NCBI RefSeq assembly: GCF_001610835.1
Contig: NZ_CP011270.1
Location: forward strand, 3,924,001 to 3,988,000
Direction: 5' to 3'
Length of the DNA stretch: 64,000 bases
Source: Planctomyces sp. SH-PL14
Lineage (GTDB): Bacteria > Planctomycetota > Planctomycetia > Planctomycetales > Planctomycetaceae
The notes under the pieces are model-generated. The model was not told the DNA's origin, made no database searches, and worked only from the letters and a program-made list of their open reading frames with translations. This document shows, in pieces, positions 52,136 to 62,044 of this stretch; the stretch's first letter is position 1; every line of letters starts with the position of its first letter. Made by a program: the position numbers and the translations under genes.

Positions 52136-53485
52136 TTACTTGAAGTGCATTTCCATTCCGACGGTCAGCCCCTGGATCAGCAGGTTGTCGCTGCTGCCTG
52201 TGGCGGTGATGCCGGGCGGGTTCGCCGGGCCGGTGTCGTTGTAGTACGCCACCTGCGTCGCCCGGGCGATGTTGTCCACCAGGACGAGGTTGTATCCCAC
52301 CGTCAGGTTGACGTACTCCGTCAGCCGGATCTTGGCATTCACCCCGAGGTCCATACCGGGCAGGAACTTGTGCCGGTCATACCGGGAGAAGGTCTCGCCG
52401 TCGTCGATGACCGGAGTGAAGCTCGAGTCCCGCAGGTTGTTGGTGTAGACCCCGGCGGAGTAGTTGTTGACCCCCAGGATCGCCTTGGGTTCCACGCCGA
52501 ACGTGACCCACGGCGACTGCCACTGGAACCGGAAGCCGAACTGCGTCGCGTAGATGTGGTTCACGACCGACGAGTTGATGTTGCTGATGATCGGCGTCGC
52601 GAAGCGTCCCGCCAGCCCGTCGATGTCGTAGCGGTTGTCGAACAGGCCGGTCTGGTTGAAGTACTCGTTGTAGTTGATGTACCGGAAGCCGATCGTCGGC
52701 TCGACCGACCACGGATACGGGGTCGACATCACCTTGTAGTAGTAGTTGACGTCGCCCGACCAGACGCGGTTCTTGTAGGTTGCCCGGTATTCGTCGTAGA
52801 GGATCACGAGGTTGCCGGGGATCCCGTCGGACAGCAGGCTGGTGGCGATGAACGCCGGCCGCGGATCGGCAAAAGGAACCCCGAGCGCCGGGTCAGGCCG
52901 GACGAGATTGGCGGCGTCGAACTTGATGTTGCTGTCTTCGAGGATCCAGAAGGTCGACTCGATCGACCCGCCGTAGAACGGCAGGCTGACGTTCCCCTTC
53001 AGGCCGTCCTGGCGGTTCCAGTCACCGAGGTTCGAGGTGTCCGGAACGAAGGCCGAGTCGATCCGCGGCGGGAGCGGGACGGTGAAGTCCGGCAGAAAGA
53101 CGTCGAACGGCTGGTTCGGATCGGGAACGTTGGCCAGCGGAGCTCCAAAGAGGGCCCGGCTCGGTCCGCTCACCGTCCAGTTGATGTATTCCAGCGAGAA
53201 CCGGATTCCGCGGATCTCCTCGCGGATCGTCAGGTCGAGCGCGGAGTCAAAGTCGTAGAAGAAGCCCCGGTCGCGGACCGGCGGGAGCAGCTCCGGATCG
53301 TACTGGAGGCCCGGCTCCTCCCAGCCGCGATGGGTATGGTGCGGTGGGACCTGCCAGCCGTTGGGAGGAATATACGACGGATCTCCGTAAACCCCGTACG
53401 GGGGCGCCATCTGCTGAGCGGATCCCGTCGTGGCGACAAGGAAACAGCTCAGGAAGCTTCCCCAGATCATTGAGCAACGGATCAT
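52136..53485 (-). CDS. BBP7-like outer-membrane beta-barrel protein
   Basis: A 449-residue exported protein (signal MIRCSMIWGSFLSCFLVATT, cut near GSA-QQ). The rest alternates short amphipathic strands rich in aromatic residues (GIRFSLEYINWTVSG, VEPTIGFRYINYNEYF, YATQFGFRFQWQSPWVTFG, VNLTVGYNLVLVDNIAR) and ends ...MEMHFK with Phe near the C-terminus, as outer-membrane barrels do. The pattern and the Asp/Tyr loops fit the BBP7 family of planctomycete porin-like proteins. The frame has in-frame starts up to 53509; AAGGA five bases before ATG 53485 favours the latter. Confidence 0.8.
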   Translation of the reverse strand: MIRCSMIWGSFLSCFLVATTGSAQQMAPPYGVYGDPSYIPPNGWQVPPHHTHRGWEEPGLQYDPELLPPVRDRGFFYDFDSALDLTIREEIRGIRFSLEYINWTVSGPSRALFGAPLANVPDPNQPFDVFLPDFTVPLPPRIDSAFVPDTSNLGDWNRQDGLKGNVSLPFYGGSIESTFWILEDSNIKFDAANLVRPDPALGVPFADPRPAFIATSLLSDGIPGNLVILYDEYRATYKNRVWSGDVNYYYKVMSTPYPWSVEPTIGFRYINYNEYFNQTGLFDNRYDIDGLAGRFATPIISNINSSVVNHIYATQFGFRFQWQSPWVTFGVEPKAILGVNNYSAGVYTNNLRDSSFTPVIDDGETFSRYDRHKFLPGMDLGVNAKIRLTEYVNLTVGYNLVLVDNIARATQVAYYNDTGPANPPGITATGSSDNLLIQGLTVGMEMHFK

Positions 53486-54141
53486 CGGAATCCTTCCCTT
53501 CATCCGCACGATCGCCGGTTCATCCCCGCCGGTCCGGTCCGTCCATGCGGAGGCCGAACGGGGGCGAGGGCGCCGGTCGTACGTCGTTTATCGGTCCTGC
53601 CGGCGGATGGGGTTGGGGAAAATATTCCGAAAAATCCGGTCGCACGACGGGTTCGGCGGGCAGTCCGGCCGGGACTGCCGATTGCCGCTGAGGCAATCCC
53701 CCGGAAATGCCGGGAATTCGGAGGACGACTTTGCTCGCCGGAGACCGTATGCTCATAGGACCGGACATCGGACCAGACCGGTTCCTCCTCCTGGCAGGCC
53801 AAGTTTTTCCGAGTCCCCGGACGTGGGGGAGGACGGAGAGGGACCGCCAGAGGGCCGTTTGGCGGGAGCGAAGGGGCGATCGAGCGGACACCATCAGAAA
53901 AGCGCAACGTACCGCTGGCGGGAAACGCTGCTTAAACTGATGATGCCCTCACGATCGTCCGCCGAGCGCCTCGGGAGCCGGGCGAACTTGAGACGTTGAC
54001 GGGAGATGCGAACGGAGATGGCCCCAGATCGCCGGCCGGGTGTGTCCCGGTCAGCACCTCCGGTCTCCCACCCCCGGTCGCAGCCCCCGTGCCAGCCTGA
54101 TTTTCCGGCCTTCGGAGCCCCGCCTCTCCCCCTTCAATGCG
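53486..54141. other. Long intergenic region without recognised genes
   Basis: 656 bp between the divergent barrel and kinase genes. No convincing small gene, repeat copy or terminator is visible; short frames here have no ribosome-binding site and no family resemblance. An AT-rich stretch GAAAATATTCCGAAAAATCC at about 53618-53637 may belong to a promoter of the barrel gene. Confidence 0.45.
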
Positions 54142-55851
54142 ATGAGCGAGCAACGCAAGATCGGTCCCTTTATCCTCGACAGCGAACTCGGCCGGGGAGG
54201 CATGGGGACGGTCTGGCTGGCGACCTACGTCAAGACCGGGCAGAAAGTCGCTCTCAAGGAGCTCGCGGACTCCTTCTCCGGCGACCATAAGGTCGCCAAG
54301 CGCTTTGAGCGGGAGATGGAGATCCTGCAGAAGCTCCGGCACCCGAACATCGTCCGGTACTACGGCGGGGTTTCGACCGGGACGCAGCAGTTCTACGCCA
54401 TGGAGCTGGTGACCGGCGGCACCGTCGACGACCAGCTCCGCAAGAAAAAGCAGCTCACCTGGCAGGAGGCGATCGACTACGGCATCCAGCTCGCCAAGGC
54501 CCTCGAGCATGCCCACGGCCACAACGTCGTCCACCGCGACCTGAAGCCGGGGAACCTCCTGCTCAACGAGAAGGGGGTCCTCAAGCTGAGCGACTTCGGG
54601 GTCGCCCGCGACGCCGACGCCACCCAGCTCACACAGGCAGGCAAGACGCTCGGCACGATGGCCTACATGGCCCCCGAGCAGATCACTGGCAAGTCGCCGA
54701 TCACGCGGAAGACCGACCTGTACGCCTTCGGCTGCGTCATGTTCCAGATGCTGGCCGGGCGGACTCCCTTTGAGTCGAAGTCGCAGAGCGAACTGCTCTT
54801 CAAACACCTCGACGAAGCGCCGCCTTCGGTCCGGGACTTCAACATCGGCTGCCCGCTGGTCCTCGACGAGTTCATCGACGAGCTCCTGGAGAAGGATCCG
54901 GACGACCGCCCGCACGACGCTCTCGCCGTCCAGACCCGTCTGGCCGACATCCGGGAGCAGATCGTCGCCGGAGAGGACAAGCTGGCCAAGAAGGCGACGC
55001 GGGTCGAGACGCCGGTCAAAGAGAAGACCGCGACGATTCCGATTTTGAATCGCCTGTTCTCCCGGGCCCCCAAGACCGAGGAGTCGGGGAACGCCGAGGG
55101 GGCGACGACCGTCTCCAAGAAGAAGAAGGGGAAGAAAGGGAAGAAGGGATCGCAGGACGCGGACGTTCCGTTCTGGGAGCGGACGTGGTTCCTCGCGCTG
55201 TGCATGGTGGTCTTCGTCGGCGTCGTCTCGCTGGCCCTTCTCCCCAAGAGCGCCGCGAAGCTGGCGGCGGAGATCGCGCCGGTGATGGCCACCAACGATC
55301 CCGCGCAGTGGCTGAACGTGGAGAGCGCGATCGAGATCCTCATCAAACGCTATCCCGATACGCCGGAGGGGAAGCAGGCGATGGAGTGGAGGGACCAGAT
55401 CGAGACGTACAAGGAGGAGCGGAAGATCGAGAACCGGATCCGCCGCGGCGTCGCGCCCGAGTCGGAAGCGGAACGGCTGTATGTCAGCGCCCTGCAGTAC
55501 GAGAAGTTCGGCGACCGTGCCTCGGCCCTCGAGAAGTTCGAGTCGATGCAGACCGTGCTCGAGGACAACAAGACGAACCGCCCGTTCCTGAACCTGTCCC
55601 GCCGCCAGATCCAGAAGATCAAGGAAACCGCCGGCAGCTCCTCCGACCGGGCGGCCTTCATCAACGAGCAGATCGCCAAGGGGGACGAGGAGTACACGAA
55701 GGGGGACACGTTTGCCGCCAAGGACCGGTGGCGGAGCATTGTCGAGCTGTACCGCAACAACGCGGAGCTCAAGCCCCTGGTCGACCGTGCCAGCGACCGG
55801 ATGTTTGATCCGGAGGAGACGATCAAGAAGGAACGCGACGCGATGAAGTGA
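54142..55851 (+). CDS. Transmembrane Ser/Thr protein kinase
   Basis: A 569-residue Hanks-type kinase. Gly-rich loop LGRGGMG (16-22), ATP lysine K39 (VALKEL), catalytic HRDLKPGN with H131-R132-D133, DFG at 151-153 and APEQ are intact, so it should be active. The kinase domain ends near 275. A Lys-rich juxtamembrane segment (KKKKGKKGKKG) precedes one transmembrane helix at about 349-366, and the C-terminal 200 residues are helical and TPR-like (ERLYVSALQYEKFGDRASAL). The start at 54142 (MSEQRKIGPF) matches the family N-terminus. Convergent with an ECF sigma factor, a frequent neighbour type in planctomycetes. Confidence 0.94.
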   Translation: MSEQRKIGPFILDSELGRGGMGTVWLATYVKTGQKVALKELADSFSGDHKVAKRFEREMEILQKLRHPNIVRYYGGVSTGTQQFYAMELVTGGTVDDQLRKKKQLTWQEAIDYGIQLAKALEHAHGHNVVHRDLKPGNLLLNEKGVLKLSDFGVARDADATQLTQAGKTLGTMAYMAPEQITGKSPITRKTDLYAFGCVMFQMLAGRTPFESKSQSELLFKHLDEAPPSVRDFNIGCPLVLDEFIDELLEKDPDDRPHDALAVQTRLADIREQIVAGEDKLAKKATRVETPVKEKTATIPILNRLFSRAPKTEESGNAEGATTVSKKKKGKKGKKGSQDADVPFWERTWFLALCMVVFVGVVSLALLPKSAAKLAAEIAPVMATNDPAQWLNVESAIEILIKRYPDTPEGKQAMEWRDQIETYKEERKIENRIRRGVAPESEAERLYVSALQYEKFGDRASALEKFESMQTVLEDNKTNRPFLNLSRRQIQKIKETAGSSSDRAAFINEQIAKGDEEYTKGDTFAAKDRWRSIVELYRNNAELKPLVDRASDRMFDPEETIKKERDAMK

Positions 55852-55893
55852 GCGGACTGTCCGCCCCTCCTCCTCTGCTTCCCGTGGTCGCCG

Positions 55894-56520
55894 CTATTCG
55901 CGCCCCGGTTCTCCTTCTCCCAGGACCTCTTTAAGCCGGCGGATCGCCCGCAGGTACCGCATTCCGGCCGCCGCCGGCGTGAGGTTCAGCGCCTGGGCGA
56001 CTTCGCCGTTGCCGAGGTGTTCGGCGTGCCGCATGAGGATGATTTCCCGGTCGTCCTCGTCGAGCAGCGTCAGGGCCTGGTGAAACCGCCGCTCCATTTC
56101 GCGGCGGAGCGTGGCCGCGGCGGGGGTCAGGTCCTGGTCCTGGATCTGGGCCATCAGGTCGAGCGACGACTGATCGGGAAAGGCGGCGGCCATGGACTGC
56201 TCGAGGTCGACGCTTCGACGCTGGGCATGATGCCGGCGGTGCAGGTCGATGATGCGGTCCTTGGCCATCTGGCGGAGCCAGAGGTGGAACGGCATGTCGG
56301 GCTTTTCGAGGTAGGTCCGCATTCGCTGGGCGGCCTCGATCAGGACGTCCTGGACGACGTCGCTGGCGTCGACCCGTCCCTGGATCTGGCGGTCGAGGCG
56401 CATTTCGATCATCCGCCGGAGTGCGGGCCGGTGGCGGTCCATGAGGTGGTTCAGCGCGTCGGGTTCGCCGTCCGAGATCTTCTGCAGCAGGGATCCGGTC
56501 TGGTGTTCTTCGGGCCACAC
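55894..56520 (-). CDS. ECF-type RNA polymerase sigma factor
   Basis: A 208-residue sigma-70 factor of the extracytoplasmic-function type. Region 2 is seen as ALNHLMDRHRPALRRMIEMR and VDASDVVQDVLIEAAQRM with WLRQMAKDRIIDLHRR. Region 4 is LLDEDDREIILMRHAEHLGN with GEVAQALNLTPAAAGMRYLR as helix-turn-helix. The start is GTG at 56520 with GAGGTGG upstream; the frame continues further into repeat copy 8, which is not coding. No anti-sigma gene is adjacent. The kinase gene convergent to it may be a functional partner, which is inference. Confidence 0.9.
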   Translation of the reverse strand: MWPEEHQTGSLLQKISDGEPDALNHLMDRHRPALRRMIEMRLDRQIQGRVDASDVVQDVLIEAAQRMRTYLEKPDMPFHLWLRQMAKDRIIDLHRRHHAQRRSVDLEQSMAAAFPDQSSLDLMAQIQDQDLTPAAATLRREMERRFHQALTLLDEDDREIILMRHAEHLGNGEVAQALNLTPAAAGMRYLRAIRRLKEVLGEGEPGRE

Positions 56521-56600
56521 GCTGCCACCTCGGGATGCGGGACGATGGTGTGAGTGTAGTCGACGCGGTGAGTTGCGAGCGATCTGCCCGTCGCGGGAAT

Positions 56601-56928
56601 GGCCGTTGGCTCGAACCGCGTTCTTGCCGGCACAGCTATGCCACCTCAAGCCCAACCTGCCACGGCAGCCGGGGTCAAGGGGGCAACCCCTTGCCGCCGG
56701 AGGCACTTCCATGAGGAACCGTGGGACACAACGAATGTCCGCTTTGTGTGACAGGCGTTGCGGGCTCACCGCTCGCCCTGGAGTCCGCGCGGGTTGGTGA
56801 GGGGGCATACGACACGTCGTCCGCGTCTGGACACTCACTCCTTCAGATATCTCTCGACGGCTAGGCCTCCGGCGGGCAAAGGGGCGTTGCCCCTCTGCAC
56901 TCCCCACCAGGGTGCCCCTGGACCCGGT
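56601..56928 (-). repeat. Dispersed structured repeat, copy 8 (full length, reverse)
   Basis: A 328-bp reverse copy between the divergent sigma-factor and dehydrogenase genes. Its right terminus on the sense strand extends to TTCGAGCCAACGGCC, the longest shared end (with copy 7). The right-module hairpin is AAGGGG-ttg-CCCCCTT. The rest of the gap (56521-56600 and 56929-57040) holds only gene leaders. Confidence 0.9.
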
Positions 56929-57040
56929 GAGACAGAGAGATCCTCCATTGCGGTCGGCTCAGCACCCCGCGTGTCCAAGCGGAATGGGACGCCTATAATC
57001 CACAGGCCTCGAACCTCCGGCCCGAAAGGATTCCGCCGCC

Positions 57041-57994
57041 ATGGCCCTCCGCGCCCTGTTCACAGATCGCCCCTGGGGAAACTCCGACCTCGAACGCGAG
57101 ATCCTCGCACCCATCGGAGTCGAGGTCATCGAGGCCCCCAATGGCGACGAGTCGACGTTGGTCGCACTCGCCAAGGAAGCGGACGCCATCGCCACCTGCT
57201 GGGCCAAGGTGACCGAGAACGTCATCGCCGCCGCGCCCCGCTGCCGAATCATCTGCCGCATGGGAATCGGCCTCGACAACATCGCCATCCCGGCCGCCAC
57301 CGCCCGCGGCATCCCGGTCACGAACGTCCCCGACTACTGCATTGAGGAAGTCGCCGATCACACGCTGGCACTGCTTCTCGCCCTCTCGCGCAATGTCGGC
57401 TTCTACCATCTCCGCACCAAGCGGGGCGAATACGATCTCCAGGCCGGACCTCCCATGCGGCGCCTCGCCGGGCAGACGCTCGGTCTCCTGGGACTCGGCC
57501 GGATCGGACGCCGCGTGGCGGAGAAGGCCCGCGGCCTCGGCCTGCGGGTCATCGCCCACACCCGCTCCGGCGACGACCACGGAACTGGCTGCCCGATGGT
57601 CCCGCTTGAGACGCTCTTCCGGGAAAGCGACTTCCTGTCGCTCCACGCGCCGCTCACTCCCGCCACGCGGCACATCCTCGATGAACAGGCCCTGCGGCAG
57701 ATGCGGCCGCATGCGGTCGTCCTCAACACCTCGCGCGGTCCGCTGATCGATCCCGAGGCCCTCGCGACTGCGCTGCGGGAGAACCGGATCGCCGGGGCGG
57801 GCCTCGACGTCTTTGAGCCCGAGCCGCCGGATCTCGCGCATCCGCTCTACCGCGACGAGCGGGTCATCGTGACCCCCCACGCGGCATTCGTCTCGGAGGA
57901 TTCGCTGACCGACCTCCGGCAGCGGGTCGCCCGGCAGATCGCCGCGCGGCTGACCGGCTCGGTCCCCGAGAATGTTGTGAATGGCGTGCCGTAG
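57041..57994 (+). CDS. D-isomer-specific 2-hydroxyacid dehydrogenase
   Basis: A 317-residue NAD-dependent 2-hydroxyacid dehydrogenase resembling phosphoglycerate dehydrogenase and CtBP-type enzymes. The NAD-binding loop is GLLGLGRIGRRVA (GxGxxG), followed by VVLNTSRGPLIDPEAL with the substrate arginine region, the EPEPPDLAHPL stretch with the catalytic glutamate region, and VIVTPHAAFVSE carrying the catalytic histidine. It lacks the C-terminal ACT regulatory domain of SerA. AAGGA precedes the ATG. The exact hydroxy acid is not evident. Confidence 0.9.
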   Translation: MALRALFTDRPWGNSDLEREILAPIGVEVIEAPNGDESTLVALAKEADAIATCWAKVTENVIAAAPRCRIICRMGIGLDNIAIPAATARGIPVTNVPDYCIEEVADHTLALLLALSRNVGFYHLRTKRGEYDLQAGPPMRRLAGQTLGLLGLGRIGRRVAEKARGLGLRVIAHTRSGDDHGTGCPMVPLETLFRESDFLSLHAPLTPATRHILDEQALRQMRPHAVVLNTSRGPLIDPEALATALRENRIAGAGLDVFEPEPPDLAHPLYRDERVIVTPHAAFVSEDSLTDLRQRVARQIAARLTGSVPENVVNGVP

Positions 57995-58013
57995 GGAAGC
58001 CGTTCGTTCTCCA

Positions 58014-58054
58014 TTGTCCGTCGCCGGGAAGTCCTGCTGGCTGATGACGGACAA
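58014..58054. repeat. Inverted repeat after dehydrogenase gene
   Basis: TTGTCCGTC (58014-58022) pairs with GACGGACAA (58046-58054). There is no T-tract, so termination is uncertain. It resembles the TTGTCAG-type inverted repeat at 52043. Confidence 0.5.
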
Positions 58055-58197
58055 CTGAGCACGCACACCCTGCGTCTCTGCCAAGTTCCCGTGAATTCCC
58101 GCGACTTCCAGTCGACGCTTGACCGCGGTGTAGCCGATGCTAAACTTCAGCGGAAATGTAATGCGTGCTACACTCGCCTAATCATTGCAGGTGAAAC

Positions 58198-59178
58198 GTG
58201 ACGTCGTTTTCACGCCGCCGGGCCGGCTTCACTCTCATCGAGCTGCTCGTCGTCATCGCCATCATCGGGGTGCTGGTCAGCATCCTCCTCCCGGCCGTCC
58301 AGCAGGCCCGCTCCGCGGCCCGCCGCGCGCAGTGTACGAACAACCTCAAGCAGCTCGGGATCGCGCTGCACAACTACCACGAGGCGTACTTCATGTTCCC
58401 GGCGTCCTACTTCGCGGACACGCGAAGCCCCGGGCGCGATGCGACGACGTATGACGGCCCCAACGGCTTCGGCTGGGGGGCTGCGCTCCTTCCGTATATC
58501 GACCAGGCTCCGCTGGCGAACCGGCTCCAGACCGACCGCCCCTGCTGGAATGCCGTCAACGCCGAGGCGGTCCGCACGGTGATCGCCGTCTTCCGCTGCC
58601 CCTCGGACACCGGGCAGCCCGGCCCCTTTAACGTGAAGAACGGAAGCGGGACGACGCTGGCGACCTTCGGCCCGTCGAGCTACGTCGCGAGCGTCGGACA
58701 GGAGGAGCCGTGGGGACGGACCGTCGACGACTATTCCTCGGTCGCCGACGGCCCGCTGTTCCGCAATTCCCGGACGCGCGCCGCCGACGTGTCGGACGGG
58801 CTGAGCCAGACCGTGTTCCTTGGCGAACACAGCTCCGTCCTCAGCAGCAAGACGTGGGTCGGAGCGGTCCCGGGGGCGGAAGTCTGCACGAACAACCCGG
58901 CCCGCTTCCCGCTGACGCAGTGCGACCGGGCCGCGACGCTCGTCAACGTCCACGCCGGCCCGTCATCCGCTGAGATCGATCCGCTGACCGGCTTCGCGCC
59001 GATCCATGCCCCCAACAGTCCGCTGTGCCACGTCTGCCAGATGTACTCGGAGCACGAAGGGGGGGCGAACGTCGTCATGGGAGACGGCAGCATCCACTTC
59101 ATCTCGCAGTACATCCACCAGCCGACATGGGCCTCCCTGAGCAGCCGCGGCAAGGGAGACCGCGTTCAGGACTGGTGA
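58198..59178 (+). CDS. DUF1559 pseudopilin-like protein
   Basis: A 326-residue DUF1559 protein, a family hugely expanded in planctomycetes. It has the type IV prepilin leader RRRAGFTLIELLVVIAIIGV (G/F cleavage with Glu at +5 and a long hydrophobic helix), then QQARSAARRAQCTNNLKQLG, and near the end the defining H-x9-DG motif (HEGGANVVMGDG). GTG start with AGGTGA upstream. It should be processed by prepilin peptidase and be membrane- or fibre-associated; no pilus machinery is adjacent. Confidence 0.95.
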   Translation: MTSFSRRRAGFTLIELLVVIAIIGVLVSILLPAVQQARSAARRAQCTNNLKQLGIALHNYHEAYFMFPASYFADTRSPGRDATTYDGPNGFGWGAALLPYIDQAPLANRLQTDRPCWNAVNAEAVRTVIAVFRCPSDTGQPGPFNVKNGSGTTLATFGPSSYVASVGQEEPWGRTVDDYSSVADGPLFRNSRTRAADVSDGLSQTVFLGEHSSVLSSKTWVGAVPGAEVCTNNPARFPLTQCDRAATLVNVHAGPSSAEIDPLTGFAPIHAPNSPLCHVCQMYSEHEGGANVVMGDGSIHFISQYIHQPTWASLSSRGKGDRVQDW

Positions 59179-59321
59179 GAGCCGAGTCGGCGGCCGCATG
59201 ACGCGCCGCGCTCGCCCGGTGGTTCACCTCTCAGACGCCCTGACCCCGCCCGCCTCCGTCCCTCGCAACGGGCCCCTTCCCACCTTCGCCAATCCCGCCG
59301 ATCATCGTCCCGGAGTCCGTC

Positions 59322-59690
59322 ATGTCCTCGAACGTCAAATGGATCGCGGGCGCCGTCCTGCTGGTCGCCATCGTCTGGCTGCGGGGGTGGTGGGTGACGC
59401 CGCCGGCCGTCGAGTTCGACAACCTGCGGTACATTCAGCTCCTCCGGACGGCGGTCTCGTCGCGGAATTCCGAGTGGCTGAACAAGGTCGCGTCGGCGGT
59501 CGACCAGCGACTCGCCGATGGGGCGATGTCGCAGTCCGAGCACGCGCACTTCGGCAAGCTCATCGCCCAGGCCCGGTCCGGCGCCTGGGAGGCGGCCGAC
59601 AAGGAGTGCTTCCGCTTCGAGGAAGCCCAGCTGAACCGCCGCCGGTCCCGGCCCGCTTCGGAACACCATGATCACGATCACGCCGGATAG
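59322..59690 (+). CDS. Small membrane-anchored protein of unknown function
   Basis: A 122-residue protein with one N-terminal transmembrane helix (VKWIAGAVLLVAIVWLRGWW) and a charged helical soluble part. It ends in a His/Asp-rich tail (EHHDHDHAG) that could bind metal. GGAG lies before the ATG. It follows the DUF1559 gene by 143 bp in the same direction, so the two may be co-transcribed. No family recognised. Confidence 0.75.
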   Translation: MSSNVKWIAGAVLLVAIVWLRGWWVTPPAVEFDNLRYIQLLRTAVSSRNSEWLNKVASAVDQRLADGAMSQSEHAHFGKLIAQARSGAWEAADKECFRFEEAQLNRRRSRPASEHHDHDHAG

Positions 59691-59712
59691 GCGGCGGGAC
59701 GGGCTCGCGCAA

Positions 59713-59743
59713 CAAAAAAGCCCGCGTCCCAGGGGACGCGGGC
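59713..59743 (-). terminator. Rho-independent terminator of sigma-54 activator gene
   Basis: On the reverse strand GCCCGCGTCCC pairs perfectly with GGGACGCGGGC, followed by TTTTTT. It lies 34 bp beyond the stop of the activator gene. Confidence 0.92.
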
Positions 59744-59777
59744 GATAGGCTGATGGCGGAAAGCCAACGGCGGGAAA

Positions 59778-61880
59778 TCAGTTCGTGTCTTCGCCGTCGT
59801 CTTCCGGGCCGCCCCCGGGACGACTCATGCGGTAGCGCTTCAGGCGGCGGTCGAGCGTGGTCCGCTCAATCCCGAGGATCCGGCTCGCCTGGGACTTGTT
59901 CCAGTCGCAGTGCTTCAGCACCGCCTCCATGTAGAGACGTTCGATGTCGTCCATCGTCAGTCCCTGTTGCACAAAGCTGCCCCACAGGTTGATCTGCGGG
60001 TCGTAGCAGGTCTCGGTCGGGTCCGATTCAGCAATCTCGGTCAACGGATCGGTCTCCGGGGAAAGGGAAGAGTTCGGTGGGGTCGGGGAGGACGGCGGGA
60101 CGGCGGGGGGTGAGAGGTCGAGGCGGGTCAGGACGAGGTCATCCGGCGTCAGGATCTCGCGATCACTGAGGATCACCGCCCGTTCGATCACGTTTCGCAG
60201 TTCGCGGACGTTGCCGGGCCACGAGTGCTTCATCAGTTTTTCGATCGCCAGCCGGCCCAGGCCTTTGACGCGGCTGCGGGACTTGGTGGTGAACCGCTCG
60301 ACGAAGTGTCCGGCGAGCTCGGCGATGTCTTCCGGATGTTCCCGCAGCGGGGGGACGTCGATCTCGATGACCTGCAGGCGGAAGAAGAGGTCGCTGCGGA
60401 ACTTGCCGTGGCGGACCGCCTCTTCCAGATTGCGGTTGGTGGCGGTGACGACGCGGACGTCGACGCTGATCTCCTTGTCCCCGCCGACGCGCTCGAAGCT
60501 CTGGCCTTCGAGGACCCGCAGGAACTTGGCCTGGATCTCCTGGCTCATCTCCCCGATCTCGTCGAGGAAGATCGTCCCTTCGTCCGCCTGCTCGAACTTG
60601 CCGGCCTTCTGTGCGGAGGCGCCGGTGAACGAGCCCTTCTCGTGTCCGAACAGTTCGCTCTCGAGGAGCGTTTCCGTCAGGGCGGCGCAGTTCACGCAGA
60701 CGAACGGGCCCCCCTTGCGATGGCTGTTGAAGTGCAGGGCGCGGGCGACGAGTTCCTTGCCGACGCCGCTCTCGCCGCGGATCAGGACGGTGGCGTCGGT
60801 CGGCGCAACGCGTCCGATGGCGCTCTTCACGCGGGAGAGCTTAGGGCTGGTTCCGACCAGCTCCGTTTCGATCTCCAGCTGGTCCCGGTAAGCCTTGCCC
60901 CGGCTTTGTTCGAGCGAAAGATTCCGCTCGAGCGTCTCCCGCTCACGGAGCGTCACCAGGAGTCCCGCCATCTGATCGGCGACCGCAAGCGTGAACTCGA
61001 GGTGCTCTGCCGTCAGGGGAGCGGCGTGGTCGGTGGAGTAAAGATGGATGACCCCCAGGACTTCGGCATCCGCGTCCGCCGAAATCCGGATCGGTGCGCA
61101 CACGGCGCTGTCCGCCTGAAGCCGCTCGATGCTCTCGCGGCCGCTCAGGAACTCGTGCTGGGCGATATCGTGGGCGAGGACGGCGTCCTTCTCTTTGAGG
61201 ACGAGTCCCGAAAGGTATTCCGAGTAGGCGCACGGCGCGTCCCCGGACCGGGAGTGCGCGGTGACGAGCGAGAGGTTTCGCGTGACGGCCGGGAGTTCCG
61301 GTGGAAGCAGCAGGATGGCGCCGACGCCGGCGGGCAGTGCTGTCATCAGCCGGTCGAGGACGATGCTGCACAGGCTGGCGATGTCGCCCGCCTCGTGCAT
61401 CGCCCGGCCGATCTGGAACAGTTCGGCCGCGTCGAGCCGCACCTGGCCGCGCCGCTCGATCCCCGAGGGGAAGTCGTACTGCGTGCCGCTGCGGCGCTCG
61501 ATGATCGCCACCCGGTCGGCGCGACCGTCCTGACCGTCGGTGGTCGGGTCCGTATTCGTAAAGAGGAGCGTGGTGTCGCCGACCGCCACGGAGTGGCCGA
61601 AGCGGAGCTCCACGTCGCCGGTGGCGGCGACGCCATCAACGGCGATGCCGTTACGGCTCGCCATGTCCCGCACGTACCACGAGTCATTCAGGCTGAAGAA
61701 CTCACAGTGGACCCGGCTGCACTTCTTGTCGGTGATGACAATGCGATTGGAGGGGGCGCGCCCCACCGTCAGCCGTCCGCCGAGGGTGAGCGGTACAACC
61801 TCGACACGTGCAGCCCCTCGATGCACGACAAGATAGGCCACATCCTGGGCCTGATCTGACCGCGTCGGCGGACAATCCAT
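59778..61880 (-). CDS. Sigma-54-dependent activator with FHA and GAF domains
   Basis: A 700-residue bacterial enhancer-binding protein. Order: FHA phosphothreonine-binding domain ([20 protein letters not shown] with SRNG), GAF domain (about 150-310), AAA+ sigma-54 interaction domain with Walker A GESGVGKE, the sigma-54-contacting loop GSFTGA (Ser for the usual Ala in GAFTGA), Walker [12 protein letters not shown] and R-finger region, then a Pro/Ser-rich linker and a Fis-type helix-turn-helix ([20 protein letters not shown]). ATG 61880 is chosen over 61964, which lacks a ribosome-binding site. Presumably phosphorylation by a kinase and a small ligand control it. Confidence 0.93.
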   Translation of the reverse strand: MDCPPTRSDQAQDVAYLVVHRGAARVEVVPLTLGGRLTVGRAPSNRIVITDKKCSRVHCEFFSLNDSWYVRDMASRNGIAVDGVAATGDVELRFGHSVAVGDTTLLFTNTDPTTDGQDGRADRVAIIERRSGTQYDFPSGIERRGQVRLDAAELFQIGRAMHEAGDIASLCSIVLDRLMTALPAGVGAILLLPPELPAVTRNLSLVTAHSRSGDAPCAYSEYLSGLVLKEKDAVLAHDIAQHEFLSGRESIERLQADSAVCAPIRISADADAEVLGVIHLYSTDHAAPLTAEHLEFTLAVADQMAGLLVTLRERETLERNLSLEQSRGKAYRDQLEIETELVGTSPKLSRVKSAIGRVAPTDATVLIRGESGVGKELVARALHFNSHRKGGPFVCVNCAALTETLLESELFGHEKGSFTGASAQKAGKFEQADEGTIFLDEIGEMSQEIQAKFLRVLEGQSFERVGGDKEISVDVRVVTATNRNLEEAVRHGKFRSDLFFRLQVIEIDVPPLREHPEDIAELAGHFVERFTTKSRSRVKGLGRLAIEKLMKHSWPGNVRELRNVIERAVILSDREILTPDDLVLTRLDLSPPAVPPSSPTPPNSSLSPETDPLTEIAESDPTETCYDPQINLWGSFVQQGLTMDDIERLYMEAVLKHCDWNKSQASRILGIERTTLDRRLKRYRMSRPGGGPEDDGEDTN

Positions 61881-61996
61881 CACTTCAACTCCAGGACCAT
61901 TACAGCAGACTAGGAACCCGCTCGGTGACACTTCGAGCGGCGGCAATGTTCGAACCTGCCTCATCTGGTCATCTTACGGTGTTGAAGGCTCTGACG

Positions 61997-62030
61997 ATGC
62001 GGCCCGTCTGATCCAGCACACCCGGGCCGC
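61997..62030. repeat. Small inverted repeat upstream of activator gene
   Basis: GCGGCCCG and CGGGCCGC flank a 15-nt spacer. It lies in the leader region of the sigma-54 activator gene and could be part of its 5' untranslated RNA or an operator. Confidence 0.4.
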
Positions 62031-62044
62031 CTGACTCAAAACAG

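Noticed and set aside
61940-61960. Possible -24/-12 promoter for the activator gene itself (AGGTTCGAACATTGC on the reverse strand)
   Set aside because: The spacing is right but the -24 box matches only at GG; not enough to call.
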